Made by a program: the position numbers and the translations under genes. Below are positions 42,709-51,768 of a DNA stretch of 64,000 nucleotides, piece by piece. Source of the DNA: Leuconostoc citreum. GTDB taxonomy: Bacteria; Bacillota; Bacilli; Lactobacillales; Lactobacillaceae. The stretch lies in NCBI RefSeq assembly GCF_004354555.1, contig NZ_PUFH01000005.1, positions 372,001-436,000 on the forward strand, read 5' to 3'. The notes below the pieces were generated by a model. It saw only the letters and a program-made list of their open reading frames with translations. It made no database searches and was not told where the DNA came from. How positions within the stretch are numbered: the stretch's first letter is position 1; every line of letters begins with the position of its first letter.

Positions 42709-44070
42709 ATGAAGGTTTCAAAGTTTGGTGGTTCATCACTAGCTGATGGACACCAGTTACAGCGTGTTTTTAATATTGTTAATGCGGATAGCAACCGTAA
42801 AATAATTGTTGTCTCTGCGCCGGGTAAACGTTTTACAGATGATATTAAAGTTACTGACCTGCTCATTAAATATGCTGAGGCCACAATCAACGACCAAAAT
42901 ACAGAGACAATTATTTCAGACATCAAACAACGCTATCATGATATTGCTTATCATTTTGGTCTACCACAGGAATCATTGACAGATATTGACCAACAAATTG
43001 ATCATTTGGCTAAAAAGCATTATCGTTCGTTTGATTATTTATTTGCTGCTTTTGCTGCACATGGTGAATACCTCAATGCGCAGTTAATTGCTAAAGTTTT
43101 TACTTACTTGGGCTTACCCGCCCGTTTCATTGACCCAAAGCAAATTGGTCTATTAGTTGATGATAATGCACGTTCTGCAACTTTCAATACACAATCTTAT
43201 GAAACAATTGCCAAATTAGATCTTTCCACCAGTGAAAGACTCATTATCCCAGGATTCTTTGGCTATACAAATAATGGTGATATGGCAACTTTCTCACGAG
43301 GTGGTTCTGACATCACTGGCGCCATTATGGCACGCGCTTTAAGTGCTGATTTATATGAAAACTTCACAGACGTTAGTGCAATTTATGCTGTTAACCCAAA
43401 TATTATTACTCATCCTGCTGCTATTCACCAGATGACATACGATGAAATGCGTGAATTATCTTATGCTGGCTTTGCTGTATTTCACGATGAAGCGATTATT
43501 CCTGCTATCCAAGGTGGTATTCGTATTAATATTAAAAATACAAACGATCCTGATGCACCCGGAACATTTATTGTGCCACCAACTGAAGTCCAAGAAACGC
43601 GACCTGTAACTGGTATTGCCAACTCTAACCGATTTGCTGCATTATACTTACATCGTTACTTACTAAACAAGGAAGTTGGCTTCACGCTTCGTATTCTAGA
43701 AATTTTAAAGCGTCATAACATTTCCTACGAGCATATGCCGTCAGGAATTGATGATTTGACCATTATTTTTGACAAAACAAATCTTTCTCAAGATAAAGTC
43801 GATGCCATGCTGGCTGATATTGCTGCAGACATCAAGCCAGACACGCTGAAATGGTTGCCCAGTTATGGCATTATCATGATTGTTGGCGAAGGTATGCGAA
43901 ACCGTATTGGTGCGTTAACAGAAATTGTCACACCATTAAAAGAAAATGGCATTAGTCTGCAAATGGTCAATCAAGGGGCAAGTGAAATTTCAATTATGTT
44001 AGGTATTCAACCAGACCTTGCAGATAGTGCAGTAAAGGCGATCTATAATAATATTTTTAAAATTGAATAA
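42709..44070 (+). CDS. Aspartate kinase
   Basis: A protein of 453 residues that phosphorylates aspartate, the first step to threonine. The start KVSKFGGSSLADGHQLQRV and FTDVSAIYAVNP are kinase markers; a C-terminal pair of ACT domains (IGALTEIVTPLKENGISLQ) suggests feedback inhibition. It closes the hom-thrB-aspartate kinase operon. Aspartate semialdehyde dehydrogenase must be elsewhere. Confidence 0.94.
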   Translation: MKVSKFGGSSLADGHQLQRVFNIVNADSNRKIIVVSAPGKRFTDDIKVTDLLIKYAEATINDQNTETIISDIKQRYHDIAYHFGLPQESLTDIDQQIDHLAKKHYRSFDYLFAAFAAHGEYLNAQLIAKVFTYLGLPARFIDPKQIGLLVDDNARSATFNTQSYETIAKLDLSTSERLIIPGFFGYTNNGDMATFSRGGSDITGAIMARALSADLYENFTDVSAIYAVNPNIITHPAAIHQMTYDEMRELSYAGFAVFHDEAIIPAIQGGIRINIKNTNDPDAPGTFIVPPTEVQETRPVTGIANSNRFAALYLHRYLLNKEVGFTLRILEILKRHNISYEHMPSGIDDLTIIFDKTNLSQDKVDAMLADIAADIKPDTLKWLPSYGIIMIVGEGMRNRIGALTEIVTPLKENGISLQMVNQGASEISIMLGIQPDLADSAVKAIYNNIFKIE

Positions 44071-44073
44071 AAC

Positions 44074-44111
44074 AAAAAGCGTTAACAAATATCAGATTGT
44101 TAATGCTTTTT
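44074..44111. terminator. Bidirectional terminator after the threonine operon
   Basis: AAAAAGCGTTAACAA pairs with TTGTTAATGCTTTTT (one G-T pair) around an 8-base loop. It lies between the convergent aspartate kinase and asparaginase genes. Confidence 0.9.
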
Positions 44112-44123
44112 ACTTTAATTATC

Positions 44124-45086
44124 TTAAAGTTGATGCAAATAAGTGTGCAAGGCCGAATCATCTAACCTATTGTCTAACCCAATTAGTAACTTCAACCTTG
44201 CTTTTTGACCATTAATACTGGTAGCAAAGATGACGCCTGCTTTTTCAAGCTGCACACCACCACCTAAATAATCATAAACTGGCTCAGCAACGCCATTAAA
44301 ACTCCTTGATACAACAACGACCGGAATGTTTCGTGACAGTATATATTGCACGCCTTGCGCAGCTTCTCTGGATAAATTACCTGCTCCTAACGCTTCGATA
44401 ATAATGCCATCAATATTCGAAGCCGCTAGCAATTCCAATAATTGACCATCCATACCTGCATAAGCCTTTAGAACAGGAATTCTTTTATCAACATGGGCTA
44501 TGGGCAGTATGTGTCGCTTAGGAAGATCATAAAAATAGATAATTTGCCTTTTAGTTAGTAAACCCATAGTTCCACTAATTGGTGAGCCAAATGTGGCCAC
44601 ATTAGTCGTATGCGTTTTAGTGACGAAACGTGCCGCATGAATTTCATCATTCATCACAACCAAAACACCACGATGCTGAGATTCATGTTCAGCTGCAACG
44701 CGTAAGGCCGATTGATAATTATACAGCCCATCAGAGCCTAGTTCATTAGATGAACGCATAGCACCTGTCATAACAATTGGCATTGACACATCCAATGTGC
44801 TATCTAAGAAAAACGATGTTTCTTCCAGGGTATCTGTGCCATGTGTAATAACGACACCATCAAAAGCACCCTCAGCTTTTAAAATACGTTGTTGCAGCTG
44901 TAACATATGTATCGGCCCAATATGCTCGCTTGGCAGATTAAAAATATTTTCTACCGTCAAATCCACATCAGGTAACGTAACCTGTACCCCTGTCAATGGA
45001 TTTTCAATACCTGTCTCCACATCTCCATCTTCATCTTCGTGCATTGAAATCGTACCACCCGTGTGGAGTACTAATATTTTCTTCAT
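44124..45086 (-). CDS. ansA: L-asparaginase, type I
   Basis: A cytoplasmic enzyme of 320 residues. The nucleophile motif VLHTGGTISM is at the start and the second active-site motif VITHGTDTLEETSFFL near residue 85. There is no signal peptide, consistent with type I. It overlaps the end of recO by one base, so it is translated with it. It recycles asparagine to aspartate, the precursor of the threonine pathway encoded next door. Confidence 0.9.
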   Translation of the reverse strand: MKKILVLHTGGTISMHEDEDGDVETGIENPLTGVQVTLPDVDLTVENIFNLPSEHIGPIHMLQLQQRILKAEGAFDGVVITHGTDTLEETSFFLDSTLDVSMPIVMTGAMRSSNELGSDGLYNYQSALRVAAEHESQHRGVLVVMNDEIHAARFVTKTHTTNVATFGSPISGTMGLLTKRQIIYFYDLPKRHILPIAHVDKRIPVLKAYAGMDGQLLELLAASNIDGIIIEALGAGNLSREAAQGVQYILSRNIPVVVVSRSFNGVAEPVYDYLGGGVQLEKAGVIFATSINGQKARLKLLIGLDNRLDDSALHTYLHQL

Positions 45087-45880
45087 TATTCTGACTTTCC
45101 TTCCCCATTTTGCCTAAAATTAATCAACGTATTTTGCCAAGCATGCATTTGTTCGATAAACGTTTTAGCCTTTGGCTTCAAACCGATTTGATTATCATAA
45201 ATATGGTCAATAACACGCTGTAACCCACGCTTAGTCGTTTCCGAAATATTGATTTGATTAATTTGCCGCAAATCAATAATACTAAATTGTCTCAAATAAA
45301 AGACAGTTTTCTGATCTAACATTAATCGATGATCATCTAAGTCGTAATGTTTGTCCGAAATAATGCCATTATACTTCTCAGAATAATCAAACTGACCAAC
45401 CGATTCACCGCTAATTGGGTCTTGACGCCAATTAGGTGCAACACCTAATGGGACTAAGAGTTGGATTTCGAAAATATTGGCTATAATCTGCGGATCCATT
45501 CCTTCATCCAACTTCTGTAAACCTAACACGAATTGATTGTACCAACGTGTTAATTGTTCACCCTCCTCAAATGTTTGATCAATTAAACTAGCAATCAAAG
45601 CTGCATAAGCATTGACTTCAATATCATCAATAAGCCGTTGATATATTTTTATTGTCTGTATATCGTTAATATAACCTAAGCCTTGATTATTTTTCGGAAA
45701 AGCACCTTCAAAGCTAAGCACTGCATGTGGCTGTAATGCTGAGCCTAATGCGGACTTTGGTTTTTTAGCACCACGCGCCAAAAAAGTTCGCAGACCACCT
45801 GTCTCGGTGAGAATACGAACTAATAGATCGTTGTCTTTATATTGTCGCGTACTAAGGATAATCCCGTTAATTACTGTCAT
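45086..45880 (-). CDS. recO: DNA repair protein RecO
   Basis: A protein of 264 residues. The N-terminal OB fold (INGIILSTRQYKDNDLLVRI, LRTFLARGAKKPKSALGSAL) is the RecO pattern, followed by a helical domain. No zinc-binding cysteines are present, as in several lactobacillar RecO proteins. It acts with RecR to load RecA at gaps. It lies downstream of era, a usual Firmicutes order. Confidence 0.92.
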   Translation of the reverse strand: MTVINGIILSTRQYKDNDLLVRILTETGGLRTFLARGAKKPKSALGSALQPHAVLSFEGAFPKNNQGLGYINDIQTIKIYQRLIDDIEVNAYAALIASLIDQTFEEGEQLTRWYNQFVLGLQKLDEGMDPQIIANIFEIQLLVPLGVAPNWRQDPISGESVGQFDYSEKYNGIISDKHYDLDDHRLMLDQKTVFYLRQFSIIDLRQINQINISETTKRGLQRVIDHIYDNQIGLKPKAKTFIEQMHAWQNTLINFRQNGEGKSE

Positions 45881-45938
45881 TATTTATTAACCAATAACCA
45901 CAGGATAAACAAATAATGTGGTTTATATCAAAATAGTG

Positions 45939-46850
45939 TTAATAGTTTTCTTCATTATAACCTAAGGTTTGTAATGCCTGTGGCCTGTCACGCCATCGTG
46001 GCTCTACTTTTACCCAAGTTTCTAAAAAGACTTTGTCTCCCATCAGTCGCTCAATATCTTTGCGGGCACGTGTACCGATGTTTTTAATCATTGTCCCTTG
46101 CTTCCCAATAATAATATTTTTTTGCGTTGGCCGTTCAACAATAATGGAAGCTTGAATATGAATTTTTTCTTCATCTTCACGGGCAATTTTGTCAATAACT
46201 ACTGCTACTGAATGCGGCACTTCCTGACGTGTCAATTGCAGTACTTTTTCACGAATTAATTCGCCAATGACAAATCTTTCTGGATGATCCGTTAGCTGGT
46301 CGGCATCAAAATACTGTGGCCCTTCATCTAAATGAGACACTACATTATCTAACAGTTCCGGTACATTATCACCTTCAGTAGCAGAAATTGGAAATACTTC
46401 AGTCCATGTCGGTGCGTCAACTTGATAGCTTTCGATAATTGCTAATAATTCTTCACGCGCAATGAGATCAACCTTATTGATTAGCAAGTATACTGGTGTT
46501 TCAGTGACTTCATTTAATCGACTAATAATAAAGTCATCGCCACGTCCTCTTGGCATTGATGCATCGACAACGAACCAAATGGCATCAGCTTCATGTAAGG
46601 CAGAAAAAGCTGATTTCACCATAAAATTACCCAAAGAATTTTGTGGCTTGTGAACACCTGGTGTGTCAATAAAGACAACTTGAGCATTATCTGTTGTATA
46701 AATTCCTTGTATCTTGTTTCTTGTTGTTTGTGCTTTATCAGACATAATTGCGATTTTTTCACCAACAATACGATTGAGTAAAGTTGATTTACCAACGTTT
46801 GGACGTCCAATAATAGCTACAAATCCTGATTTGAAAGTACTCTCTGCCAT
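45939..46850 (-). CDS. era: GTPase Era
   Basis: A protein of 303 residues that binds 16S rRNA 3' end and helps 30S assembly. The G1 loop is [13 protein letters not shown]3 is DTPGVH, and G4 NKVD; a KH domain occupies the C-terminal part ([20 protein letters not shown]). It follows the lipid kinase gene after 69 bases with no cytidine deaminase between them. Confidence 0.96.
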   Translation of the reverse strand: MAESTFKSGFVAIIGRPNVGKSTLLNRIVGEKIAIMSDKAQTTRNKIQGIYTTDNAQVVFIDTPGVHKPQNSLGNFMVKSAFSALHEADAIWFVVDASMPRGRGDDFIISRLNEVTETPVYLLINKVDLIAREELLAIIESYQVDAPTWTEVFPISATEGDNVPELLDNVVSHLDEGPQYFDADQLTDHPERFVIGELIREKVLQLTRQEVPHSVAVVIDKIAREDEEKIHIQASIIVERPTQKNIIIGKQGTMIKNIGTRARKDIERLMGDKVFLETWVKVEPRWRDRPQALQTLGYNEENY

Positions 46851-46919
46851 AAATTTATTGCGACCTAATGGTCGACTTTCTCCTATTCATCTTCTCATTC
46901 AAGCATGTTGGCAATGTCA

Positions 46920-47396
46920 TTACTTCTGAAAATGATGTAACAAATCAGAAAAATTAGTAACAATACCAAACTGACGCCATATATATGGTTGAAATATTAA
47001 TAACAAAATAATAATTTCAACACCAACGGCCACTAAGACGGCACCGGCAGCGACGTCTTTAGCTAATTTTGCAAGTGGATGATATTTTTTTTCAACAACT
47101 AAGTCCACAACTGCTTCAATAATTGTATTCAAAAACTCACTAAAAATTACAATAAACACAGCCATTGTCACCCAGAGCCAATCTGCACGATACAAACCAT
47201 AATGTAAACCTGTGACCAATATCAAAAAGGCTAACAAAATATGAATCCGCATATTGCGTTCCCGGACCAAAATCATCCAGATACCATTGAGAGAATTACG
47301 TAAAGCTCTAAAAAAATTACTATTTCTAGTCGTCTGTTTTTTTTGTGATTCAGGCATGCCTTCTAATGTCGTTTTTTCATTATCTCTTGAGGCCAT
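46920..47396 (-). CDS. dgkA: Undecaprenol/diacylglycerol kinase
   Basis: Predicted at 158 residues from the ATG at 47396, since earlier in-frame starts lie deep in ybeY. Three membrane segments and the family core FRALRNSLNGIWMIL, NTIIEAVVDLV and HPLAKLAKDVAAGAVL are present; the last two hold the metal-binding acidic residues. In Gram-positives this family mostly phosphorylates undecaprenol for cell-wall synthesis. The first 35 residues are a charged tail. It overlaps ybeY by 17 bases. Confidence 0.9.
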   Translation of the reverse strand: MASRDNEKTTLEGMPESQKKQTTRNSNFFRALRNSLNGIWMILVRERNMRIHILLAFLILVTGLHYGLYRADWLWVTMAVFIVIFSEFLNTIIEAVVDLVVEKKYHPLAKLAKDVAAGAVLVAVGVEIIILLLIFQPYIWRQFGIVTNFSDLLHHFQK

Positions 47397-47862
47397 AATT
47401 ATCCAGAATTTCCCGTTGCAAGTCAAACATCTCTTTTTCTTCAGCGTCACCTAACATATGATCATAACCATTCAAATGTAGGAAGCCGTGGACTACCAAA
47501 AAGCCTAATTCACGCTCATAACTATGTCCTAAATATTCGGCTTGCGCGCCAATAATATCTACCGAAACAATAATATCTCCGATATTCTTAGCGATATCTT
47601 CAGTCCAAGCATCATCTGATATTATATCAAAATCATCTTCCCCTTCTTCGATTGCAAAACTAATAACATCGGTTGGTTTATCTACGCCTCGATAATCTCG
47701 ATTATAGCGCTGAATTTCATCATTGTTAACAAATGTCACGGACATTTCAGTATTAACGGGTAATTTCAAAGCCTCCCCAGCAAAATTCAAAACACTTTCA
47801 ACTAAATCATGATGGTAACGGCTAACACCATCATGCGTTTGATCAATAATAGCTAAGTCCAT
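47380..47862 (-). CDS. ybeY: Endoribonuclease YbeY
   Basis: A protein of 160 residues. The zinc motif HGFLHLNGYDH near the C-terminus is diagnostic. It matures 16S rRNA and takes part in 70S quality control. It lies 2 bases after phoH in the conserved phoH-ybeY-dgkA-era-recO order. Confidence 0.95.
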   Translation of the reverse strand: MDLAIIDQTHDGVSRYHHDLVESVLNFAGEALKLPVNTEMSVTFVNNDEIQRYNRDYRGVDKPTDVISFAIEEGEDDFDIISDDAWTEDIAKNIGDIIVSVDIIGAQAEYLGHSYERELGFLVVHGFLHLNGYDHMLGDAEEKEMFDLQREILDNYGLKR

Positions 47863-47864
47863 TT

Positions 47865-48851
47865 TTAATGCTCCTTTTTCAGCAATGCAAGTCGCTCTTC
47901 TGCTGCCTCATAAGCATTAACAATTAGACCAACAACAGGATGACGAACAACATCTGCACTACTAAAGCGTACAAATGCAATACGATTCACATCTGCCAAA
48001 ATCTTTTGTGCTGAAATCAAACCAGACTTGGCCCCACGAGGTAAATCAATTTGGGACACATCGCCGTTAACGATCATCTTAGAGCCAAAACCCAATCGGG
48101 TCAAGAACATTTTCATTTGCTGATTTGTTGTATTTTGCGCTTCATCCAAAATGATAAATGCATCATCTAAAGTACGGCCACGCATATAAGCCAGTGGCGC
48201 AATTTCAATTACACCCCGATCCATCAAACGCTGTGTTTGCTCAGCACCAATAATCGCATTCATAGCATCATATATTGGACGCAAATATGGGTCAACTTTT
48301 TCTTTAAGGTCACCAGGCAAAAATCCCAATGATTCACCAGCTTCAACAGCAGGTCGTGTAATAATAATACGTTCAACTTCACCACGTTTTAGAGATGAAA
48401 TTGCCATAACAACGGCTAGGTAGGTTTTTCCCGTACCTGCCGGACCAATACCAAAGGTTATATCATTCTTTCTGATTGCTTGTATATATTGACGTTGGCC
48501 AAAGTTTTTAACTCGAACAGCTCGTCCCTTGTTATCTCTGATTAATGTTTCCGAGTATAAATCGCCAAAATACTCCAGCGTCCCTCTTTGTGCCATTGTT
48601 ACGGCACTAACGACATCTGTCGGCGACAGATTGATTTGATGTTTAATCAAGTTAGTTAATTCTGATAACACTGCCCGCGCCAACTGCACTTGCGATTCAT
48701 CGCCAGAAATGGTCATTTGATCGCCACGCGCATGTAATTGAACTGATAGTCCTTCTTCAATTAAACGGAGGAAATTGTCATTAACCCCAATCAATTTTGT
48801 CTGTTGTTCTGCGTTTTCAAATGTAAAAATTTGCTGTATTTGTGCTGACAA
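47865..48851 (-). CDS. phoH: PhoH-like ATPase
   Basis: Predicted at 328 residues from a TTG at 48851, chosen because AAGGGGA stands 9 bases upstream; an ATG 33 bases earlier has no ribosome site. The P-loop FGIGPAGTGKTYLAVVMA and the DEAQN motif mark a PhoH-type ATPase with a helicase-like fold, preceded by a small KH-like N-terminal domain. It begins the ribosome-related operon with ybeY and era. Confidence 0.92.
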   Translation of the reverse strand: MSAQIQQIFTFENAEQQTKLIGVNDNFLRLIEEGLSVQLHARGDQMTISGDESQVQLARAVLSELTNLIKHQINLSPTDVVSAVTMAQRGTLEYFGDLYSETLIRDNKGRAVRVKNFGQRQYIQAIRKNDITFGIGPAGTGKTYLAVVMAISSLKRGEVERIIITRPAVEAGESLGFLPGDLKEKVDPYLRPIYDAMNAIIGAEQTQRLMDRGVIEIAPLAYMRGRTLDDAFIILDEAQNTTNQQMKMFLTRLGFGSKMIVNGDVSQIDLPRGAKSGLISAQKILADVNRIAFVRFSSADVVRHPVVGLIVNAYEAAEERLALLKKEH

Positions 48852-48892
48852 ATTGCAAATCCCCTTTACCTTATTTCTTTTCATTTTAACAC

Positions 48893-48912
48893 AAAAAAAG
48901 GGCTAATGCCCG
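48893..48912 (-). terminator. Terminator of amt
   Basis: GGGC-ATTA-GCCC followed by seven T on the minus strand, directly after the amt stop codon. Confidence 0.85.
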
Positions 48913-50109
48913 TTATTCCACTGTTAAATCATGCATAATCACATCATAGCCCTTAGCCTCTTCTTCAGGAGTTAACCGCAATGGTGCAGCAATAATTTCA
49001 GTAATTTTAGCTAATATAAAAGTACCCACTGCAGCAAAGACGACTGTAAATAAAATAGCCACTAACTGTTTCCAAAGTAGTGAAGCGTCACCACTAATTA
49101 AGCCGGCCACGCCACCAATTTGTTTATCTGCAAAAACACCTGTTAGTAACGCACCAACAGCGCCACCAATACCATGTATCCCAAAGGCATCAAGGGTATC
49201 GTCATACCCAAAACTATTTTTAACAAATGTTATGCCAGCGAATCCTACAAAGCCAGCAATCAGTCCCATAATTACCGCAGCCCATGGTGCAACAAAGCCA
49301 GCAGCAGGTGTAATGGCGACTAGACCAGCCACACCACCACTTGTAATGCCGGTTAACGTCGCACGTTGGTGTAAGTAGTATTCAGCTAATGCCCACGTTA
49401 AGACGGCAGCAGCCGAAGCTAGCCAAGTGTTGACCAATGCCAATACCGCTGTTCCATTAGCAGCTAGTGCAGAACCTGAGTTGAATCCAAACCACCCAAC
49501 CCATAGTAAGGCACCACCAATCAAGACGTAAGACGGCCGAACTGGAATATGCTTGGATTGGTGCCGATGACCAATCATTAGCGCTAAGACAAGACCTGTA
49601 ACACCACTAGAAATATGCACAACAGTACCACCAGCGAAGTCAATTGCTCCTAATTTAGCCAGGAAGCCACCACCCCAAACCATGTGTGCCAAAGGAGAAT
49701 AGATAACAATTAACCATAAAATCATAAAGACAATCATTGCTTTAATTCGAACACGTCCTATGACTGAGCCAGTGATAATAGCAGCTGTGATAATTGGAAA
49801 CATGCCTTGAAATAATGCAAAAGCACCATCAGGTATTGTTAACCCTCTACTTGATCGATTAAAGGAAACGTCGAACATCAAAATATGATTTAAATTACCA
49901 ATCACATCACCACTACCGCCAAACGCTAGCGAATAACCTGCAAAAAACCAAACCAAAGTAGCAATACCAATAATTAAAACTGGCACAAACATAGTATGTA
50001 ATAGATTGCGTTTTTCACCAAGACCGCCGTAAAACAGTGCCAATCCCGGTGTCATTAACCAAACTAATGCCGCTGATATTAATACCCAAGCCAAATCACC
50101 TGTATTCAT
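48913..50109 (-). CDS. amt: Ammonium transporter
   Basis: Predicted at 398 residues from the ATG at 50109, with GGAGG 10 bases upstream. About 11 membrane segments are present. The start DLAWVLISAALVWLMTPGLA and the later GGTVVHISSGVTGLVLAL, with one of the twin pore histidines, are Amt/MEP/Rh signatures; the second His is in DAFGIHGIGGAVGAL. No glnK follows, so the usual PII partner is missing here. The gene is monocistronic. Confidence 0.94.
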   Translation of the reverse strand: MNTGDLAWVLISAALVWLMTPGLALFYGGLGEKRNLLHTMFVPVLIIGIATLVWFFAGYSLAFGGSGDVIGNLNHILMFDVSFNRSSRGLTIPDGAFALFQGMFPIITAAIITGSVIGRVRIKAMIVFMILWLIVIYSPLAHMVWGGGFLAKLGAIDFAGGTVVHISSGVTGLVLALMIGHRHQSKHIPVRPSYVLIGGALLWVGWFGFNSGSALAANGTAVLALVNTWLASAAAVLTWALAEYYLHQRATLTGITSGGVAGLVAITPAAGFVAPWAAVIMGLIAGFVGFAGITFVKNSFGYDDTLDAFGIHGIGGAVGALLTGVFADKQIGGVAGLISGDASLLWKQLVAILFTVVFAAVGTFILAKITEIIAAPLRLTPEEEAKGYDVIMHDLTVE

Positions 50110-50217
50110 AAAAGAACATGCCTCCATTTCTCATTGATATAATTTTATCAGGTAGACCAATTATATAAATGAAAGATGATAGGTTTTGTGACATGTCATT
50201 TCAGAAAACGATGACAC

Positions 50218-50244
50218 AAAAAAGACTACACTTCTGTAGTCTTT
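50218..50244 (-). terminator. Terminator of pyk
   Basis: AAAGACTACA pairs perfectly with TGTAGTCTTT across a 4-base loop, with a six-T run on the minus strand. Confidence 0.88.
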
Positions 50245-50251
50245 AAAACCA

Positions 50252-51673
50252 TTATACTGTTTGCACAGTAATCATGTTAGTTGTACCAGATTGTGACATT
50301 GGCACACCGGCAGCGATAACGATTGTATCACCGCTTTCTGCCAAGCCTTGTTCCTTAACAGCTGTCTTAGCTAACGCAATCATTTCATCAATTGTTGATG
50401 GTGCATCATAAACAACTGGCAACACACCATAATTCAAAGTCAAGCCACGTTGTACGCGTTCTGAGTACGTTACGGCCAAAACATTCACATCAGGACGGTG
50501 TTTTGATACCATGCGGGCAGTGTAACCTGAGTTTGTTGAAACAACAACTGCCTTGGCATTAACACTGCGTGCAATACGTGTGACAGCTGAAGCAACAGCT
50601 TCAGTTGAATCAGATTCATCGAAGACGATTTCTTCATGACGACCATTTTCACGTAATGATGTTTCAGCCTTTTCATCAATAGCAGCCATTGTGGCAACAG
50701 ATTCAACTGGATAATCACCATTAGCTGATTCACCTGACAACATTGTTGCATCTGTACCATCAAAGACGGCATTGGCAACATCGGAAGCTTCGGCACGTGT
50801 TGGACGTGGGTTCTCTTCCATTGAGTCAAGCATCTGTGTTGCTGTAATAACTGGCAAACCAATCTTGTTCATCTTGCGAATCATGTCCTTTTGAACCAAA
50901 GGCACATTTTCAGCAGGAATTTCAACACCCATGTCACCACGTGGTACCATCAAGGCGTCTGAAACTTCAAGAATAGCATCTAAGTTGTCGATACCTTCTT
51001 GTGATTCAATCTTAGGAATAATTTGAACGTGTTCCATGTTCTTTTCTTTCAAAAGTTCACGAATTTCTAACACGTCTTCTGGCTTACGAACAAATGATGC
51101 TGCAATATAATTGATTTCGTGGTCTAAACCAAAACGAATATCATCAGCATCTTTTTCTGTAATACCTGGTAAGTTAATTGATACACCTGGTGCGTTAACA
51201 CCCTTACGTGATCCCAAGATACCATCGTTGTCAATGCGAACAACAAGTTCACGGTTGGCATCATCTTTTTCAAGAACAGTCGTACCAAGCAAACCATCGT
51301 CAAACAAAACTTGTCCATTGACATTAACGTCATCAAACAATCCGGCGTAAGTCACAGCAATCTTTTCTTTAGTACCCTCAATGTTATCATCCATTGAGAT
51401 ACGAAGTGTGTCACCTGTATGGAATTCAATCTTACCGTCGACTTGCTTTGTTGTACGGATTTCAGCACCCTTTGTGTCCAACAAAATACCTACTGTCTTA
51501 CCAGTAATCTTTTCTGCCTCATGAACTGCGTTCATGCGACCCAAATGTTCCTCGTGATCTCCGTGTGAGAAGTTGAAACGGAATACGTTTGCGCCCGCCT
51601 CGATCAACTTAACGATTGTTTCGACATCAGATGATGACGGACCAAGTGTTGAGACGATTTTCGTCTTTTTCAT
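50252..51673 (-). CDS. pyk: Pyruvate kinase
   Basis: A protein of 473 residues, the standard length without the C-terminal PEP-utiliser extension of Bacillus. KIVSTLGPSS opens it, the catalytic block IIPKIESQEG with VPRGDMGVEIP lies mid-protein, and ATQMLDSMEENPRPTRAE is the effector-side motif. It follows dnaE after 95 bases; the pfkA gene that usually lies between them in homofermenters is absent. Confidence 0.97.
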   Translation of the reverse strand: MKKTKIVSTLGPSSSDVETIVKLIEAGANVFRFNFSHGDHEEHLGRMNAVHEAEKITGKTVGILLDTKGAEIRTTKQVDGKIEFHTGDTLRISMDDNIEGTKEKIAVTYAGLFDDVNVNGQVLFDDGLLGTTVLEKDDANRELVVRIDNDGILGSRKGVNAPGVSINLPGITEKDADDIRFGLDHEINYIAASFVRKPEDVLEIRELLKEKNMEHVQIIPKIESQEGIDNLDAILEVSDALMVPRGDMGVEIPAENVPLVQKDMIRKMNKIGLPVITATQMLDSMEENPRPTRAEASDVANAVFDGTDATMLSGESANGDYPVESVATMAAIDEKAETSLRENGRHEEIVFDESDSTEAVASAVTRIARSVNAKAVVVSTNSGYTARMVSKHRPDVNVLAVTYSERVQRGLTLNYGVLPVVYDAPSTIDEMIALAKTAVKEQGLAESGDTIVIAAGVPMSQSGTTNMITVQTV

Positions 51674-51768
51674 GGTTAAATAGCTCCTTAGTTATCTTGG
51701 TTGTTGCTTGTGCAACTCTACCCAAACTCTATTTTATACATTATTATTTATTTATACAAGCCATAATC

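Noticed and set aside
45896-45924. Terminator between era and recO
   Set aside because: The AACCACA/TGTGGTT pairing is short, widely spaced and lacks a T run, so it was not listed.
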